A stretch of 64,000 nt of DNA from Frigoribacterium sp. CG_9.8. Its GTDB lineage: Bacteria > Actinomycetota > Actinomycetes > Actinomycetales > Microbacteriaceae. The translations under genes were made by a program, and so were the position numbers. This document shows, piece after piece, positions 33,111-41,190 of this stretch (position 1 is the first letter of the stretch; each line of letters begins with the position of its first letter). The DNA lies in contig NZ_JADOVH010000005.1 of NCBI RefSeq assembly GCF_015751965.1, positions 62,001 to 126,000 on the forward strand. The letters run 5' to 3'. The notes beneath the pieces are model-generated. The model did no database searches and was not told where the DNA came from. It worked only from the letters and a program-made list of their open reading frames with translations.

Positions 33111-35072
33111 CTATCGTCGCCCGGCCCGATCCGCCAGCATCCGGTTGTATTCCACCAGCTCGGCGTCGCCGTCGCGTTCCGCCTTACGGTCGAGCCGCTT
33201 GGCATCTTTCGCATCGCTTCTCGACCACATGACTGCGACCGCGATGGCCAGGATGATCGTGGGAATTTCACCGACACTCCAGGCGATACCGCCACCGATC
33301 TGTTGATCGGCAATGGCGCTCACCCCCCAGGCCCGCCCCATCGCCCCGTACCAGTTGGCAAGCAGAAGGCCGGTGCCGGTGATGAGGGAGAGCCCGAAGA
33401 ATGCGTGGAACGCCATCGTGCCGAGCAGCACGAGTAACCGCATCGGGTACGACGCCCGGTAGGGCAGCGGATCGACCCCGATCAGTGTCTGTGCAAAGAG
33501 ATACCCGGTGATCAGGAAGTGCACGATCATCAGAGTGTGGCCGATGTGATCCGTGGTCGCCCAGCTGAACAACGGCGTGTAGTAGAACACCCAGAGAGAC
33601 ACCACGAAGATCGCGGCGGCGACGATCGGGTTGGACAGTACAGCGGACGGCCGCGAGTGCACGAACAGCATGATCCACTCGCGCGCACCGCGACTGCCAT
33701 CAAATCGCTTCGCAATGGTGCGCAGGGCGAGGGTGATCGGCGCCGCGGGCACGAGAAGCACCGGGATCATCATGCCGAGCAGCATGTGGCCGAGCATGTG
33801 TGCGCTGAACAAATACTTCTCGTACGCATTGATGCCGCCGTTGGTCACCCAGAACAGCAGGGCGAGCCCGGAAAGCCAGAGCACGAGCCGATGCACCGGC
33901 CAGCGGTCACCGCGACGGTGCAACCGCACCACACCGGCGATGTAGAAGAACGCGAGGAACGCGATGAGCAGCACCCAGAGGATGTCGAAGCTCCAGGTGG
34001 TGAAGTAACGCGAGAAAGTGAGCTCCGGAGGCAGAGGAGCCTGCGTGAGGATCCAGGCCGGGCTGGTGAGGGTGGCGTCCTGTGATATCGGAGTGGCGGT
34101 CTTCGCCAGGGCGGCTGCCACGCCGGAGGCGAGTCCCATGAAACCGAGCTCAGCCGCAATGAGCCCCCAGAAGAAGCGATTGCCGCTGTTGGCCGATGAC
34201 TGCATTTTCGCCACCAGGAACCGTCGTTCCACCACGCCGAACAGCCCGAGCGCGAGCAGGGCGAAGATCTTCACCAGCACCAGAATGCCGTATGGCGTGA
34301 GCAACTGGGAGATCGTGCCGACCCGCAGGGCCGCATTGACATAACCGGATGCCGCAACCACGACGAAGCAGATGATGGCGATCGTGGAGTAGCGGGAGAT
34401 GATCGGCCCGATCCGCCCGCCCGCAAGAGTCTTGCGAATGAACACGATGGTGAGCAGCCCGCCGAGCCAGGTCGCGGCAAAGACCACGTGGAGGCCAAGC
34501 GAGGCGACGGCGGCATCGTGCCCGGCGGCATCCGCCGAGTGGCCCTGCAGCGCCTGCGGCACCAGGCCGACCGCCGTGAGAACGGTGACAAACACCAGCA
34601 TCGTGCGGTTGCGCACGGCAAAGCAGAGCACCGTCACCACGGCAGCAATGAGCGTGCTTGCCAGCCAGGCCTGCCCGATCTCCGTGTTGCTGATGAAGCC
34701 TCCCAGCACCGCCCCGAAGGTGGAGTCGAGCGTGATCGGCTTCGTGTAAAAGCCCATGAAGGTGAGAAAGCCGGTCGTTGCGGAGGCGATAGTCCAGAAG
34801 CCGGCAGCAGCGGAGGCGATATCCAGTGTGCGGGCAAACTCTGGCTGCGTGTCGCTCATGGCAAAACAGAGGAGCACAAGGGAGCCGAGGGTGACGGCAA
34901 CACCGAGGTTGAACATCATGGTCGCGATCGGGAGCCCGTAGCGCACAACGGCTCCGGGATCGATGAGCTTCGGGGCATCCGCGGCATGACCGAACGCCAG
35001 CGCGGCGAATAAGGATGCGAAGGCAACGACCAGAAGCAGCGCTGGACCGGTAATTTTCACGATCCGAGGCAC
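33111..35072 (-). CDS. CopD-CtaG fusion membrane protein (copper/cytochrome oxidase assembly)
   Basis: A 653-residue protein with some fifteen membrane segments. The first half (residues ~1-320) resembles the copper-resistance protein CopD family (GLHVVFAATWLGGLLTIVFI with its histidine). The second half (~340-610) is the CtaG (Caa3-type) cytochrome-oxidase assembly domain, with SAHMLGHMLLGMMIPVLLVPAAP and FYTPLFSWATTDHIGHTLMIVHFLITGYLF, whose His/Met residues can bind copper. Such fusions are common in actinobacteria and are thought to deliver copper to the oxidase. It is close to the Met-rich membrane protein, but not in its operon. Confidence 0.92.
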   Translation of the reverse strand: MPRIVKITGPALLLVVAFASLFAALAFGHAADAPKLIDPGAVVRYGLPIATMMFNLGVAVTLGSLVLLCFAMSDTQPEFARTLDIASAAAGFWTIASATTGFLTFMGFYTKPITLDSTFGAVLGGFISNTEIGQAWLASTLIAAVVTVLCFAVRNRTMLVFVTVLTAVGLVPQALQGHSADAAGHDAAVASLGLHVVFAATWLGGLLTIVFIRKTLAGGRIGPIISRYSTIAIICFVVVAASGYVNAALRVGTISQLLTPYGILVLVKIFALLALGLFGVVERRFLVAKMQSSANSGNRFFWGLIAAELGFMGLASGVAAALAKTATPISQDATLTSPAWILTQAPLPPELTFSRYFTTWSFDILWVLLIAFLAFFYIAGVVRLHRRGDRWPVHRLVLWLSGLALLFWVTNGGINAYEKYLFSAHMLGHMLLGMMIPVLLVPAAPITLALRTIAKRFDGSRGAREWIMLFVHSRPSAVLSNPIVAAAIFVVSLWVFYYTPLFSWATTDHIGHTLMIVHFLITGYLFAQTLIGVDPLPYRASYPMRLLVLLGTMAFHAFFGLSLITGTGLLLANWYGAMGRAWGVSAIADQQIGGGIAWSVGEIPTIILAIAVAVMWSRSDAKDAKRLDRKAERDGDAELVEYNRMLADRAGRR

Positions 35073-35133
35073 GCCCCCAGTTTAGGCGAGCAAACTGAGC
35101 CACAGCCCCGTTCGACAGTGCCGTTTAACGACT

Positions 35134-35169
35134 CAAGGGGATGCCGACCGCGAGGCCGACATCCCCTTG
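35134..35169. terminator. Hairpin downstream of the HU gene
   Basis: CAAGGGGATG (35134-35143) pairs with CATCCCCTTG (35160-35169) around a 16-base loop, 14 bp after the HU stop. It probably ends the HU transcript; the lack of a clear T-run makes the mechanism uncertain. Confidence 0.65.
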
Positions 35170-35183
35170 TGAGAGGCCGAAAA

Positions 35184-35471
35184 TTACTTGGCGGCAGCCT
35201 TGAGCTTGCTGCCGGCGCTGACCTTCACGCCGTAGCCCGCCTTGATCTGAATGGCCTCACCCGTGGACGGGTTGCGACCGGCACGGGCAGCACGGTGGGT
35301 GCGCTCGACCGCGAGCCAGCCCGGGATCGTGACCTTGGTGCCTTCGCCGACCGAAGTGGCGAGGGTTGCAAACAGGGCGTCAAGGACGCCATTGACTGCA
35401 GCCTGGCTCTGGCCAGACTCAGCGGCAACTGCCGCGACGAGCTCGGTACGGTTTAGTGACTTGTCAGCCAT
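35184..35471 (-). CDS. hup: HU-family DNA-binding protein
   Basis: A 95-residue nucleoid protein: MADKSLNRTELVAAVAAESGQSQAAVNGVLDALF forms the helical dimer body, and TIPGWLAVERTHRAARAGRNPSTGEAIQIKAGYGVKVSAGSKLK includes the DNA-binding arm with the family's GRNPxTG motif. The length is that of a plain HU; the long Lys/Ala tail found in mycobacterial HupB is absent. It follows the ribosomal-protein genes on the same strand with a 117-bp gap. Confidence 0.95.
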   Translation of the reverse strand: MADKSLNRTELVAAVAAESGQSQAAVNGVLDALFATLATSVGEGTKVTIPGWLAVERTHRAARAGRNPSTGEAIQIKAGYGVKVSAGSKLKAAAK

Positions 35472-35588
35472 TGAAGTCCTCCTCGGACATTGTGCGTGTC
35501 AGAACGAACAGCCCTGTTCGAGAGAACAGGCCTGTGGGTGGATCAGGATGTGGCCGCAGGGGCATAAACCCCTACAACCGCCTGTAAT

Positions 35589-35894
35589 TTACCAGCTTGA
35601 CTTCGTAATACCGGGCAATTCGCCCCGGTGCGCCATATCGCGGAACCGCACGCGGGAAACCCCGAACTGGCTGAGGAACCCACGCGGGCGACCATCAATG
35701 GCGTCGCGACCACGAACGCGCACCGGAGAGGCGTCGCGCGGCAGCTTCTGCAGACCGAGCCGTGCGGCTTCGCGCTCGGCGTCTGAAGAGGTGGGATCGA
35801 CGAGCGCCTTCTTCAGCTCGAGTCGCTTGGTCGCGTAGCGCGCGACCACGATTTTGCGCTGCTCGTTGGCAGCGATCTTGCTTTTCTTCGCCAT
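35589..35894 (-). CDS. rpsN: 30S ribosomal protein S14, zinc-free form
   Basis: A 101-residue S14 of the long, cysteine-free type: [31 protein letters not shown] at the start, and [33 protein letters not shown] at the end. The zinc form has about 61 residues with CxxC pairs, which are absent here. It is the last gene of rpmB-rpmG-rpsN and starts 2 bp after rpmG ends. In actinobacteria such cysteine-free copies are often repressed by Zur and replace the zinc forms when zinc is scarce. Confidence 0.95.
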   Translation of the reverse strand: MAKKSKIAANEQRKIVVARYATKRLELKKALVDPTSSDAEREAARLGLQKLPRDASPVRVRGRDAIDGRPRGFLSQFGVSRVRFRDMAHRGELPGITKSSW

Positions 35895-35896
35895 TG

Positions 35897-36064
35897 TTAG
35901 CGCTCCTCGCGGAATTCGACGTGCTTGCGGACTACCGGGTCGTACTTCTTCAGCACGAGACGGTCGGGGTCATTGCGGCGGTTCTTCTTGGTGACATAGG
36001 TGTAACCGGTACCCGCGGTGGAACGGAGCTTGATGATCGGTCGGACGTCCTGCTGCTTTGCCAT
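35897..36064 (-). CDS. rpmG: 50S ribosomal protein L33, zinc-free form
   Basis: A 55-residue L33, reading [18 protein letters not shown] at the start and ending HVEFREER. It has no cysteine, so it lacks the zinc ribbon of the metal-bound form. The start ATG overlaps the rpmB stop by one base (TAATG), and the rpsN gene follows after two bases. The three genes are evidently one operon. Confidence 0.95.
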   Translation of the reverse strand: MAKQQDVRPIIKLRSTAGTGYTYVTKKNRRNDPDRLVLKKYDPVVRKHVEFREER

Positions 36065-36300
36065 TAGATCTTCACCCCACGGCCGAGGATGTCCTTGACC
36101 ACTGATTCGATGCCGCGAGCGTCAATCACCTTGATGCCCTTGGCGCTGAGCGTCAGCGTGACGCTGCGCTTGAGCGACGGAACGTAGTACGTCTTCTTCT
36201 GCACGTTCGGGTCGAAGCGACGCTTCGTCCGACGGTGCGAGTGCGAAATTGCGTGTCCGAAGCCGGGAACGGCTCCAGTCACCTGGCACACTGCGGCCAT
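36064..36300 (-). CDS. rpmB: 50S ribosomal protein L28, zinc-free form
   Basis: A 78-residue L28: [34 protein letters not shown], then [20 protein letters not shown]. Only one cysteine remains, so the CxxC pairs of the zinc form are missing. The start at 36300 follows a strong GGAGG; the longer in-frame extension upstream is not conserved. It is the first gene of the operon and has a hairpin in its leader. It sits downstream of zur on the same strand. Confidence 0.95.
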   Translation of the reverse strand: MAAVCQVTGAVPGFGHAISHSHRRTKRRFDPNVQKKTYYVPSLKRSVTLTLSAKGIKVIDARGIESVVKDILGRGVKI

Positions 36301-36318
36301 GGTTTTCCTCCGATTACC

Positions 36319-36339
36319 GTAGGGACGAGGTGTCCCTAC
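36319..36339 (-). promoter_or_regulatory. Hairpin in the rpmB leader
   Basis: GTAGGGAC (36319-36326) and GTCCCTAC (36332-36339) are perfect 8-bp arms around GAGGT, ending 18 bp before the rpmB start and just ahead of its ribosome-binding site. It may terminate the upstream zur transcript or regulate rpmB; no T-run follows. The role is inferred. Confidence 0.5.
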
Positions 36340-36472
36340 CCAAGATTTCTTGTCGGCACACACATCCCGCCGAGCGAACAGGTGGGCTTGTGTACAGGCC
36401 GCAGCACAGATTGCGCGCAGCAGCGTCCAATACTACGGATGCGGTGGATGCTTCGCAAGGCGGCGGCGAGAG

Positions 36473-36868
36473 TCAGGAACAGGCGGCACACAGTCCGAAC
36501 ACGTCCACGACATGGTTCGGGGCAGTGAAGCCGTGCTCGGTGGCGACCGACTGGGCCCACCGCTCCACGGCATCCGCTTCGATCTCCACTGTGAGCCCGC
36601 ACTTGCGACAGATCAGGTGATGGTGATGTTGACCGGACGTGCAGGCGCGGTAGAGGCTCTCGCCCTCTGGCGACTGCAACGAATCGGCCTCGCCTTCTAA
36701 CGCAAGATCTGCGAGCGCACGGTACACGGTAGCGAGCCCGATCGGTGAGCCCGATTCGCGCAGGGTTGAGTGCAAGCCCTGGGCGCTGACAAAGCCATCA
36801 TCGGCTCCGAGGGCCTCGCGCACGGCTTCGCGCTGCCAGGTGTTGCGCTTGCGGGCTGGAGGGGTCAT
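36473..36868 (-). CDS. zur: Fur-family zinc uptake regulator
   Basis: A 131-residue Fur-family repressor: N-terminal winged helix (REAVREALGADDGFVSAQGLHSTLRESGSPIGLATVYRALADLA), then a metal-binding region with HHHH, CRKCGLTVEIEAD (CxxC) and the C-terminal CAAC pair for structural zinc. Its place directly behind znuC-znuB, with TGATG overlap, identifies it as Zur rather than Fur. When zinc is present it represses uptake genes and probably the zinc-free ribosomal-protein genes next to it. Confidence 0.92.
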   Translation of the reverse strand: MTPPARKRNTWQREAVREALGADDGFVSAQGLHSTLRESGSPIGLATVYRALADLALEGEADSLQSPEGESLYRACTSGQHHHHLICRKCGLTVEIEADAVERWAQSVATEHGFTAPNHVVDVFGLCAACS

Positions 36869-37755
36869 CAGGCTGCTGTTCCCGATGTTGCGGGCACTAG
36901 CCGGCCGGTATCACCGCGGCGGGTGCGCCGCGAACCGATCACCCGGCAGATGATGTAGATGAGAAAGGAGATGGTCGTGACATACGGACTGATCGGCAGA
37001 CCGCCACCGAGCGCGAGCAGGATTCCACCCACCACAGAGGTCACCGCGAAAGCAACGCTGAGCAGGGGGGTAAGAAGCGGGGATGCCGTCACCCTCATGG
37101 CGGCGGCGGCCGGTGTCACAAGCAGCGAAAGCACGAGCAGCGCTCCCACGATCTGGATCGACACCGCCGTCGCGAGCCCGAGCAGGATCATGAATGCGAT
37201 CGAGATTGCGGTGACCGGTAGCCCCTTCGCTCGTGCGACGTCCGCATCGACGCTCGCGAAGCTCAATGGACGCCAGATCACGAACAGTGCGGCGATTACG
37301 ACCGCGGAGATGATCACGAGCATGAGCAGCTGCGGGTTGTCCACCGACACGATCTGGCCGGTGAGCAGGCCGAACTTGTTGGCACTGCGCCCCTTGTACA
37401 GGGCGAGGAAGAGGATCCCGAGGCCGAGGCCGAATGGCATCAGCACCGCGATGATCGAGTTTCGGTCGCGCGCCTTTGTTCCGAGCACTCCAATGAGCAG
37501 CGCGGCAAGCAGGGAGCCACCGATCGACCCGGCAACCACATTCACCCCGAATAGCAGCGCCGCGGATGCCCCGGCGAAGCTCAGTTCGCTGATGCCGTGC
37601 ACCGCGAAGGCTAAGTCACGCGTCATCACAAAGGGGCCGATGAGGCCGCCGACGACACCGAGCAGCGCACCGGCGATGATGGAGTTTTTCACCAGGGCGA
37701 GCAGTTGCCCGTAATTGTCGAAACCGAAGATCTGGTTCCAGAGGTCGGAGTTCAC
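36868..37755 (-). CDS. znuB: Zinc ABC transporter permease
   Basis: A 295-residue ABC-3 family permease with about eight membrane segments; the helix MTRDLAFAVHGISELSFAGASAALLFGV and the cytoplasmic EAA-like ARAKGLPVTAISIAFMI are typical of ZnuB/MntB. It forms the membrane channel for zinc import with ZnuC and ZnuA. Its ATG overlaps the znuC stop by 4 bp and its stop overlaps the zur start. Manganese transport is an alternative, but the Zur neighbour favours zinc. Confidence 0.93.
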   Translation of the reverse strand: MNSDLWNQIFGFDNYGQLLALVKNSIIAGALLGVVGGLIGPFVMTRDLAFAVHGISELSFAGASAALLFGVNVVAGSIGGSLLAALLIGVLGTKARDRNSIIAVLMPFGLGLGILFLALYKGRSANKFGLLTGQIVSVDNPQLLMLVIISAVVIAALFVIWRPLSFASVDADVARAKGLPVTAISIAFMILLGLATAVSIQIVGALLVLSLLVTPAAAAMRVTASPLLTPLLSVAFAVTSVVGGILLALGGGLPISPYVTTISFLIYIICRVIGSRRTRRGDTGRLVPATSGTAA

Positions 37756-38567
37756 GTTGCGGATCCGATGTGATGCTCCAAATGGTCGTGCACGCCGTAA
37801 CCCTCCGGGGCACCGAGCACGATGATGCGCCCACGACTGCGGATCACCTCCACCGGAGTGTCATACATATAGGAGAGCACTTCGCTGCGCAGCACCTCGT
37901 CCGGGGTTCCTACCCGAAAGCGTCCGCCGGCTAAGTAGAGCACCCGATCCACCATCCCGAGGATGGGGTTCACATCATGGGTGACGAAGATCACCGCCGT
38001 GTTGATCGCCTTCCGCTGCTCGTCGATCAGCTCGCTCACTTGGCGCTGGTGATGCAGGTCGAGAGAGATGAGCGGCTCGTCGCAGAGCAGGAGGCTGGGG
38101 TTGCCGGCAATGGACTGGCCAACGCGCACACGCTGCTGTTCACCACCGGACAGCGTCGCGACCGGCACGTCTGCATAGTCCGTCGCGCCGACGGATTCGA
38201 GAATTTCGTCTACCTGCCGCCGCACCGCCCGTGAATTGAACGGCAGTCCGAGGCGATGGCCATTCACACCAAAGGCCACCAGATCACGGGCGCGAAGCGG
38301 TGTGCCACGTTCGAGCAGCTTCTGCTGCGGGATGTAGCCGATCCGCCGACTCCCCTGCGTCACCGGTTCACCACGGAATTCGATCGTGCCAGAGCTGAGC
38401 TTCTGCTGACCGAGAATTGTCTTCAGCAGGCTCGTCTTACCGGTGCCGTTGGGGCCGAGCACCGCAAGGAACTCGCCAGGCATCACCTCGAGGTTGAGGT
38501 TATTCCACAGGGTGCGTTCGCCAAAGCGAAGTGTCGCAGCAGAGAGCCGAAGAACGGATGGCGTCAT
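37752..38567 (-). CDS. znuC: Zinc ABC transporter ATP-binding protein
   Basis: A 271-residue ABC ATPase. Walker A GPNGTGKTSLL (~residue 38), Q-loop PQQKLLERGTPL, signature LSGGEQQRVRVGQ (~residue 140), Walker B LLLCDEPLISLD and the switch histidine in VTHDVNP are all present. It powers ZnuB. A 108-bp gap separates it from znuA, so znuC-znuB-zur may have its own promoter or be read through. Confidence 0.94.
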   Translation of the reverse strand: MTPSVLRLSAATLRFGERTLWNNLNLEVMPGEFLAVLGPNGTGKTSLLKTILGQQKLSSGTIEFRGEPVTQGSRRIGYIPQQKLLERGTPLRARDLVAFGVNGHRLGLPFNSRAVRRQVDEILESVGATDYADVPVATLSGGEQQRVRVGQSIAGNPSLLLCDEPLISLDLHHQRQVSELIDEQRKAINTAVIFVTHDVNPILGMVDRVLYLAGGRFRVGTPDEVLRSEVLSYMYDTPVEVIRSRGRIIVLGAPEGYGVHDHLEHHIGSAT

Positions 38568-38675
38568 TCGAGTTCCCCCGGTTCGGTCGCTTCATTGGGC
38601 ATCGCCAGCTCGGCGACATCATCGGGCGGCGCCATCACGGCGTCATCATCGCGGTGCCATCATTCGACATCGTGC

Positions 38676-39587
38676 TCATTTTAGGGCGGCGCTGATCTCC
38701 GCGAGGGTGCCGGTCATCCATTGGAGATAGTCCTTGCCTGCCGGGAGGGTCTCGCGTACCGCGACAACCGCCACGCCGGCTTTTTTTGCCGCAGCGAGCA
38801 CCCGCTCGGTCTGGGGCCCGCTGGTCTGCTCGTTGTAGGCGAGCAGCTTCACGGCATTGTCGCTGAACAGGGCGAGCGTCTCGGCGAGCACGACCGGCGA
38901 GACATCCGTACCTTCCTCAATCGCAGCGCTGAATTTCTCCGGTGTCTTGTTCACCAAGCCAAGGGCGTCGAGCAGATACAGCGGCACGGGCTCGGTGATT
39001 GCGATTCCTTCGCCTGTGACTGTGGCCTTGAGGCGCGCCTCGGTGTTCTCGAGTTCGCCCACCGCGGAGGTGAAGGTCGAGCCTCGCGCTGCGAAGGCGG
39101 AAGCATCCGCCGGAGAGAGTTTCGTGAGAGACGACTCGACTTTCTCGACCACTTTTTTCACGGTTGCGAAGTCGTACCAGAGGTGCTCGTTGAACCCGCC
39201 GGTCGCCGGCTTCTGGTCATACCCCGAAATGGTGGCGGCATTGAGCAGGACTACCTTCGGATTGTTTGCGCCCTTAAGCAGAGTGCCAACGAAATCGTCA
39301 TAGCCCCCGCCATTCTGAATCACAAGGTCGGCCTGGGAGAGCGCAAGCTGCACCTGGGCATCGGCCTCGTAGGAGTGCGGGTCTTGCGAGGGGTCAGCGA
39401 TTATCGAGGTGACCGACACCCGATCCCCGCCGACCTGCTTCACGATGTCGCCATAGACGTTGGTCGACGCGACGACGTGGATGAGTCCGTCGTCTTTCTG
39501 CGGAGCGGCGGCGGCCGAGCATCCGGCGAGCGCAAGGCTCAGTGCGATGCCACCGGAGACGAGGGGGAGTGTGTACTTCATGCGCAT
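38676..39587 (-). CDS. znuA: Zinc ABC transporter substrate-binding lipoprotein
   Basis: A 303-residue solute-binding protein of cluster A-I. The signal peptide ends with the lipobox LAGC (Cys ~23), so it is tethered to the outer face of the membrane. Metal-binding regions include DPHSYEADAQVQLALSQADLVIQNGGGYDDF and FNEHLWYDFATVKKVVEKV. There is no His-rich loop. A second ATG two codons downstream (39581) is a possible start. It is transcribed toward znuC from a spacer with a candidate Zur box. Confidence 0.93.
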   Translation of the reverse strand: MRMKYTLPLVSGGIALSLALAGCSAAAAPQKDDGLIHVVASTNVYGDIVKQVGGDRVSVTSIIADPSQDPHSYEADAQVQLALSQADLVIQNGGGYDDFVGTLLKGANNPKVVLLNAATISGYDQKPATGGFNEHLWYDFATVKKVVEKVESSLTKLSPADASAFAARGSTFTSAVGELENTEARLKATVTGEGIAITEPVPLYLLDALGLVNKTPEKFSAAIEEGTDVSPVVLAETLALFSDNAVKLLAYNEQTSGPQTERVLAAAKKAGVAVVAVRETLPAGKDYLQWMTGTLAEISAALK

Positions 39588-39611
39588 GGGCGTAATTTTC
39601 TACAGTCGATG

Positions 39612-39636
39612 GATAACGGTAATGAGTTTCGTTATC
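39612..39636. promoter_or_regulatory. Candidate Zur operator upstream of znuA
   Basis: GATAACG (39612-39618) and CGTTATC (39630-39636) are perfect inverted arms around an AT-rich 11-bp centre, 25 bp upstream of the znuA start. The layout fits a Fur-family operator, and the zinc-gene context suggests Zur. Confidence 0.6.
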
Positions 39637-39672
39637 AATAGTACCGGTGCGGATGCGACCACGCGCCCATCT

Positions 39673-39710
39673 GTCAGCCATGCGGCAAAACATTCGACCG
39701 CATGGCTGAC
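39673..39710. terminator. Long perfect hairpin after the E2 gene
   Basis: GTCAGCCATGCGG (39673-39685) and CCGCATGGCTGAC (39698-39710) are perfect 13-bp arms around a 12-base loop, about 60 bp downstream of the E2 stop on the minus strand. It probably ends the 2-oxoacid dehydrogenase transcript and insulates znuA. There is no T-run. Confidence 0.6.
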
Positions 39711-39720
39711 TTTGGGGCGC

Positions 39721-39762
39721 ATGGTCGACCAAGGGCATGGTCGACCGGGCGCATGATCGACC
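39721..39762. repeat. Three palindrome-bearing direct repeats, 16-bp period
   Basis: ATGGTCGACC occurs at 39721-39730 and 39737-39746 and as ATGATCGACC at 39753-39762. The first two contain the 8-bp palindrome GGTCGACC. The set lies between the hairpin and the E2 stop. It looks like an iteron or operator array; function unknown. Confidence 0.65.
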
Positions 39763-39771
39763 GGGGCACAC

Positions 39772-41178
39772 TCAGTCGAGCAGCAGGGCCGGCTCTTCGA
39801 TGACGCTCGCGACGTCGGCGAGGAAGCGACTCGCGACATCCCCGTCCACGACGCGGTGGTCGAAACTCGCGCCGAGCGTCGTGACGAAGCGCGGCCGCAC
39901 CTCACCGTCCACCACCCACGGCTTTTGCTTGATCGTGCCAAGCGCCAGGATCGCGACTTCGCCTGGGTTGAGAATTGGCGTGCCGGTATCCATGCCGAAG
40001 ACGCCGATGTTCGTGACCGTGATCGTGCCACCGGCCTGGTCTGCCGGGCTGGTCTTGCCGTCCCGGGCCGTGAGGGTGAGCTGCTCGATCGCCGAGGCGA
40101 GCTCGCGCAGGGAAAGCTCCTGCGCCTCTTTGATGTTGGGAACAATGAGCCCACGCGGGGTAGCGGCGGCAATCCCGAAGTTCACGTAGTGCTTGACGAT
40201 GATCTCGCTATCGGTCCACTGCGCATTCACCGTTGGATTGCGACGCACCGCCCAGATCATGGCCTTCGCTACCATCAGCAGCGGCGAAACTTTCACTCCG
40301 GCGAAATCCGTGGAGTTCTTCAGTCGCTTCACAAATTCCATGGTACGGGTGGCATCCACATCGACGAATAAGCTCACGTGCGGTGCGGTGAACGCGCTCG
40401 ACACCATCGCGGCCGCGATCACCTTGCGCACCCCCTTCACCGGCAGGCGCTCTTCGCGGTCACTGCCCCAGGCCGGTGTCTCGATGTTGCGAAACAGCGT
40501 GCCCTGCGATGCCTGGCGCACCACATCCTCGCGCGTGATCTCGCCGGCAACCCCAGTGGGGGTCACGTCCGACAGGGTCACCGACAGATCTTTCGCAAGC
40601 TTGCGGATGGGCGGCTTCGCGACGATCGCGGACGCGGATGCCGCGGGCACCACGATCGGACGCGGCGCGATGGCCGGCGCGGAAGCTGCAATTCCAGACG
40701 CCGTGCTCGTTGACCCGGCGCCGGATGATGTGCCCCAGGATGCGGGCCGATTGCGGCGCGAGCCCACGTGTCCCTTTATTCCATAGCCGACCAGCACGGC
40801 GCCACCGGCGGCGCCCGACTCGGCGACACCCGACTCGGCGACACCCGACTCGGCGACACCCGACTCGGCGGCGCCCGACTCGGCGGCGCCTGACTCGGCG
40901 GCGAGCGGTGCGGCATCCGTTTCCGACGGCACCTCTGCGCCCGACGATACCGAGATGATCGGGGTTCCGACATCCACCATCGAGCCCTCGGCCACCAGAA
41001 TCGCGGTGACCGTGCCAGCGAAGGGAGAGGGCAGCTCCACGAGCGACTTCGCTGTCTCGATCTCCACGAGCACCTGGTTCACCACGACCTCGTCACCGGC
41101 CTTGACCTTCCACGACACGATTTCGGCCTCGGTGAGACCTTCTCCGACATCCGGAAGGGTGAATTCTGAGCTGGTCAC
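39772..41178 (-). CDS. Branched-chain 2-oxoacid dehydrogenase E2 (dihydrolipoyl acyltransferase)
   Basis: A 468-residue E2. Domains: lipoyl domain (residues ~1-78) with the lipoylated K44 in [15 protein letters not shown], a low-complexity linker with six AESG-type units (~92-121), a peripheral-subunit-binding domain (~185-220, [19 protein letters not shown]), and a catalytic domain ending with [15 protein letters not shown], where the His and Asp are catalytic. Domain order is normal with one lipoyl domain. It forms the core of the complex with E1a and E1b, whose genes lie upstream on the same strand. No E3 gene is in the window. Confidence 0.93.
   Translation of the reverse strand: MTSSEFTLPDVGEGLTEAEIVSWKVKAGDEVVVNQVLVEIETAKSLVELPSPFAGTVTAILVAEGSMVDVGTPIISVSSGAEVPSETDAAPLAAESGAAESGAAESGVAESGVAESGVAESGAAGGAVLVGYGIKGHVGSRRNRPASWGTSSGAGSTSTASGIAASAPAIAPRPIVVPAASASAIVAKPPIRKLAKDLSVTLSDVTPTGVAGEITREDVVRQASQGTLFRNIETPAWGSDREERLPVKGVRKVIAAAMVSSAFTAPHVSLFVDVDATRTMEFVKRLKNSTDFAGVKVSPLLMVAKAMIWAVRRNPTVNAQWTDSEIIVKHYVNFGIAAATPRGLIVPNIKEAQELSLRELASAIEQLTLTARDGKTSPADQAGGTITVTNIGVFGMDTGTPILNPGEVAILALGTIKQKPWVVDGEVRPRFVTTLGASFDHRVVDGDVASRFLADVASVIEEPALLLD
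40816..40905. repeat. Six 15-bp tandem repeats in the E2 linker
   Basis: The 15-bp unit CGACTCGGCGACACC is repeated three times, then as CGACTCGGCGGCGCC twice and a sixth diverged copy. In the coding frame it gives the [10 protein letters not shown] linker. The repeats probably change linker length by slippage. Confidence 0.9.
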
Positions 41179-41190
41179 GATGCTCCTTAA

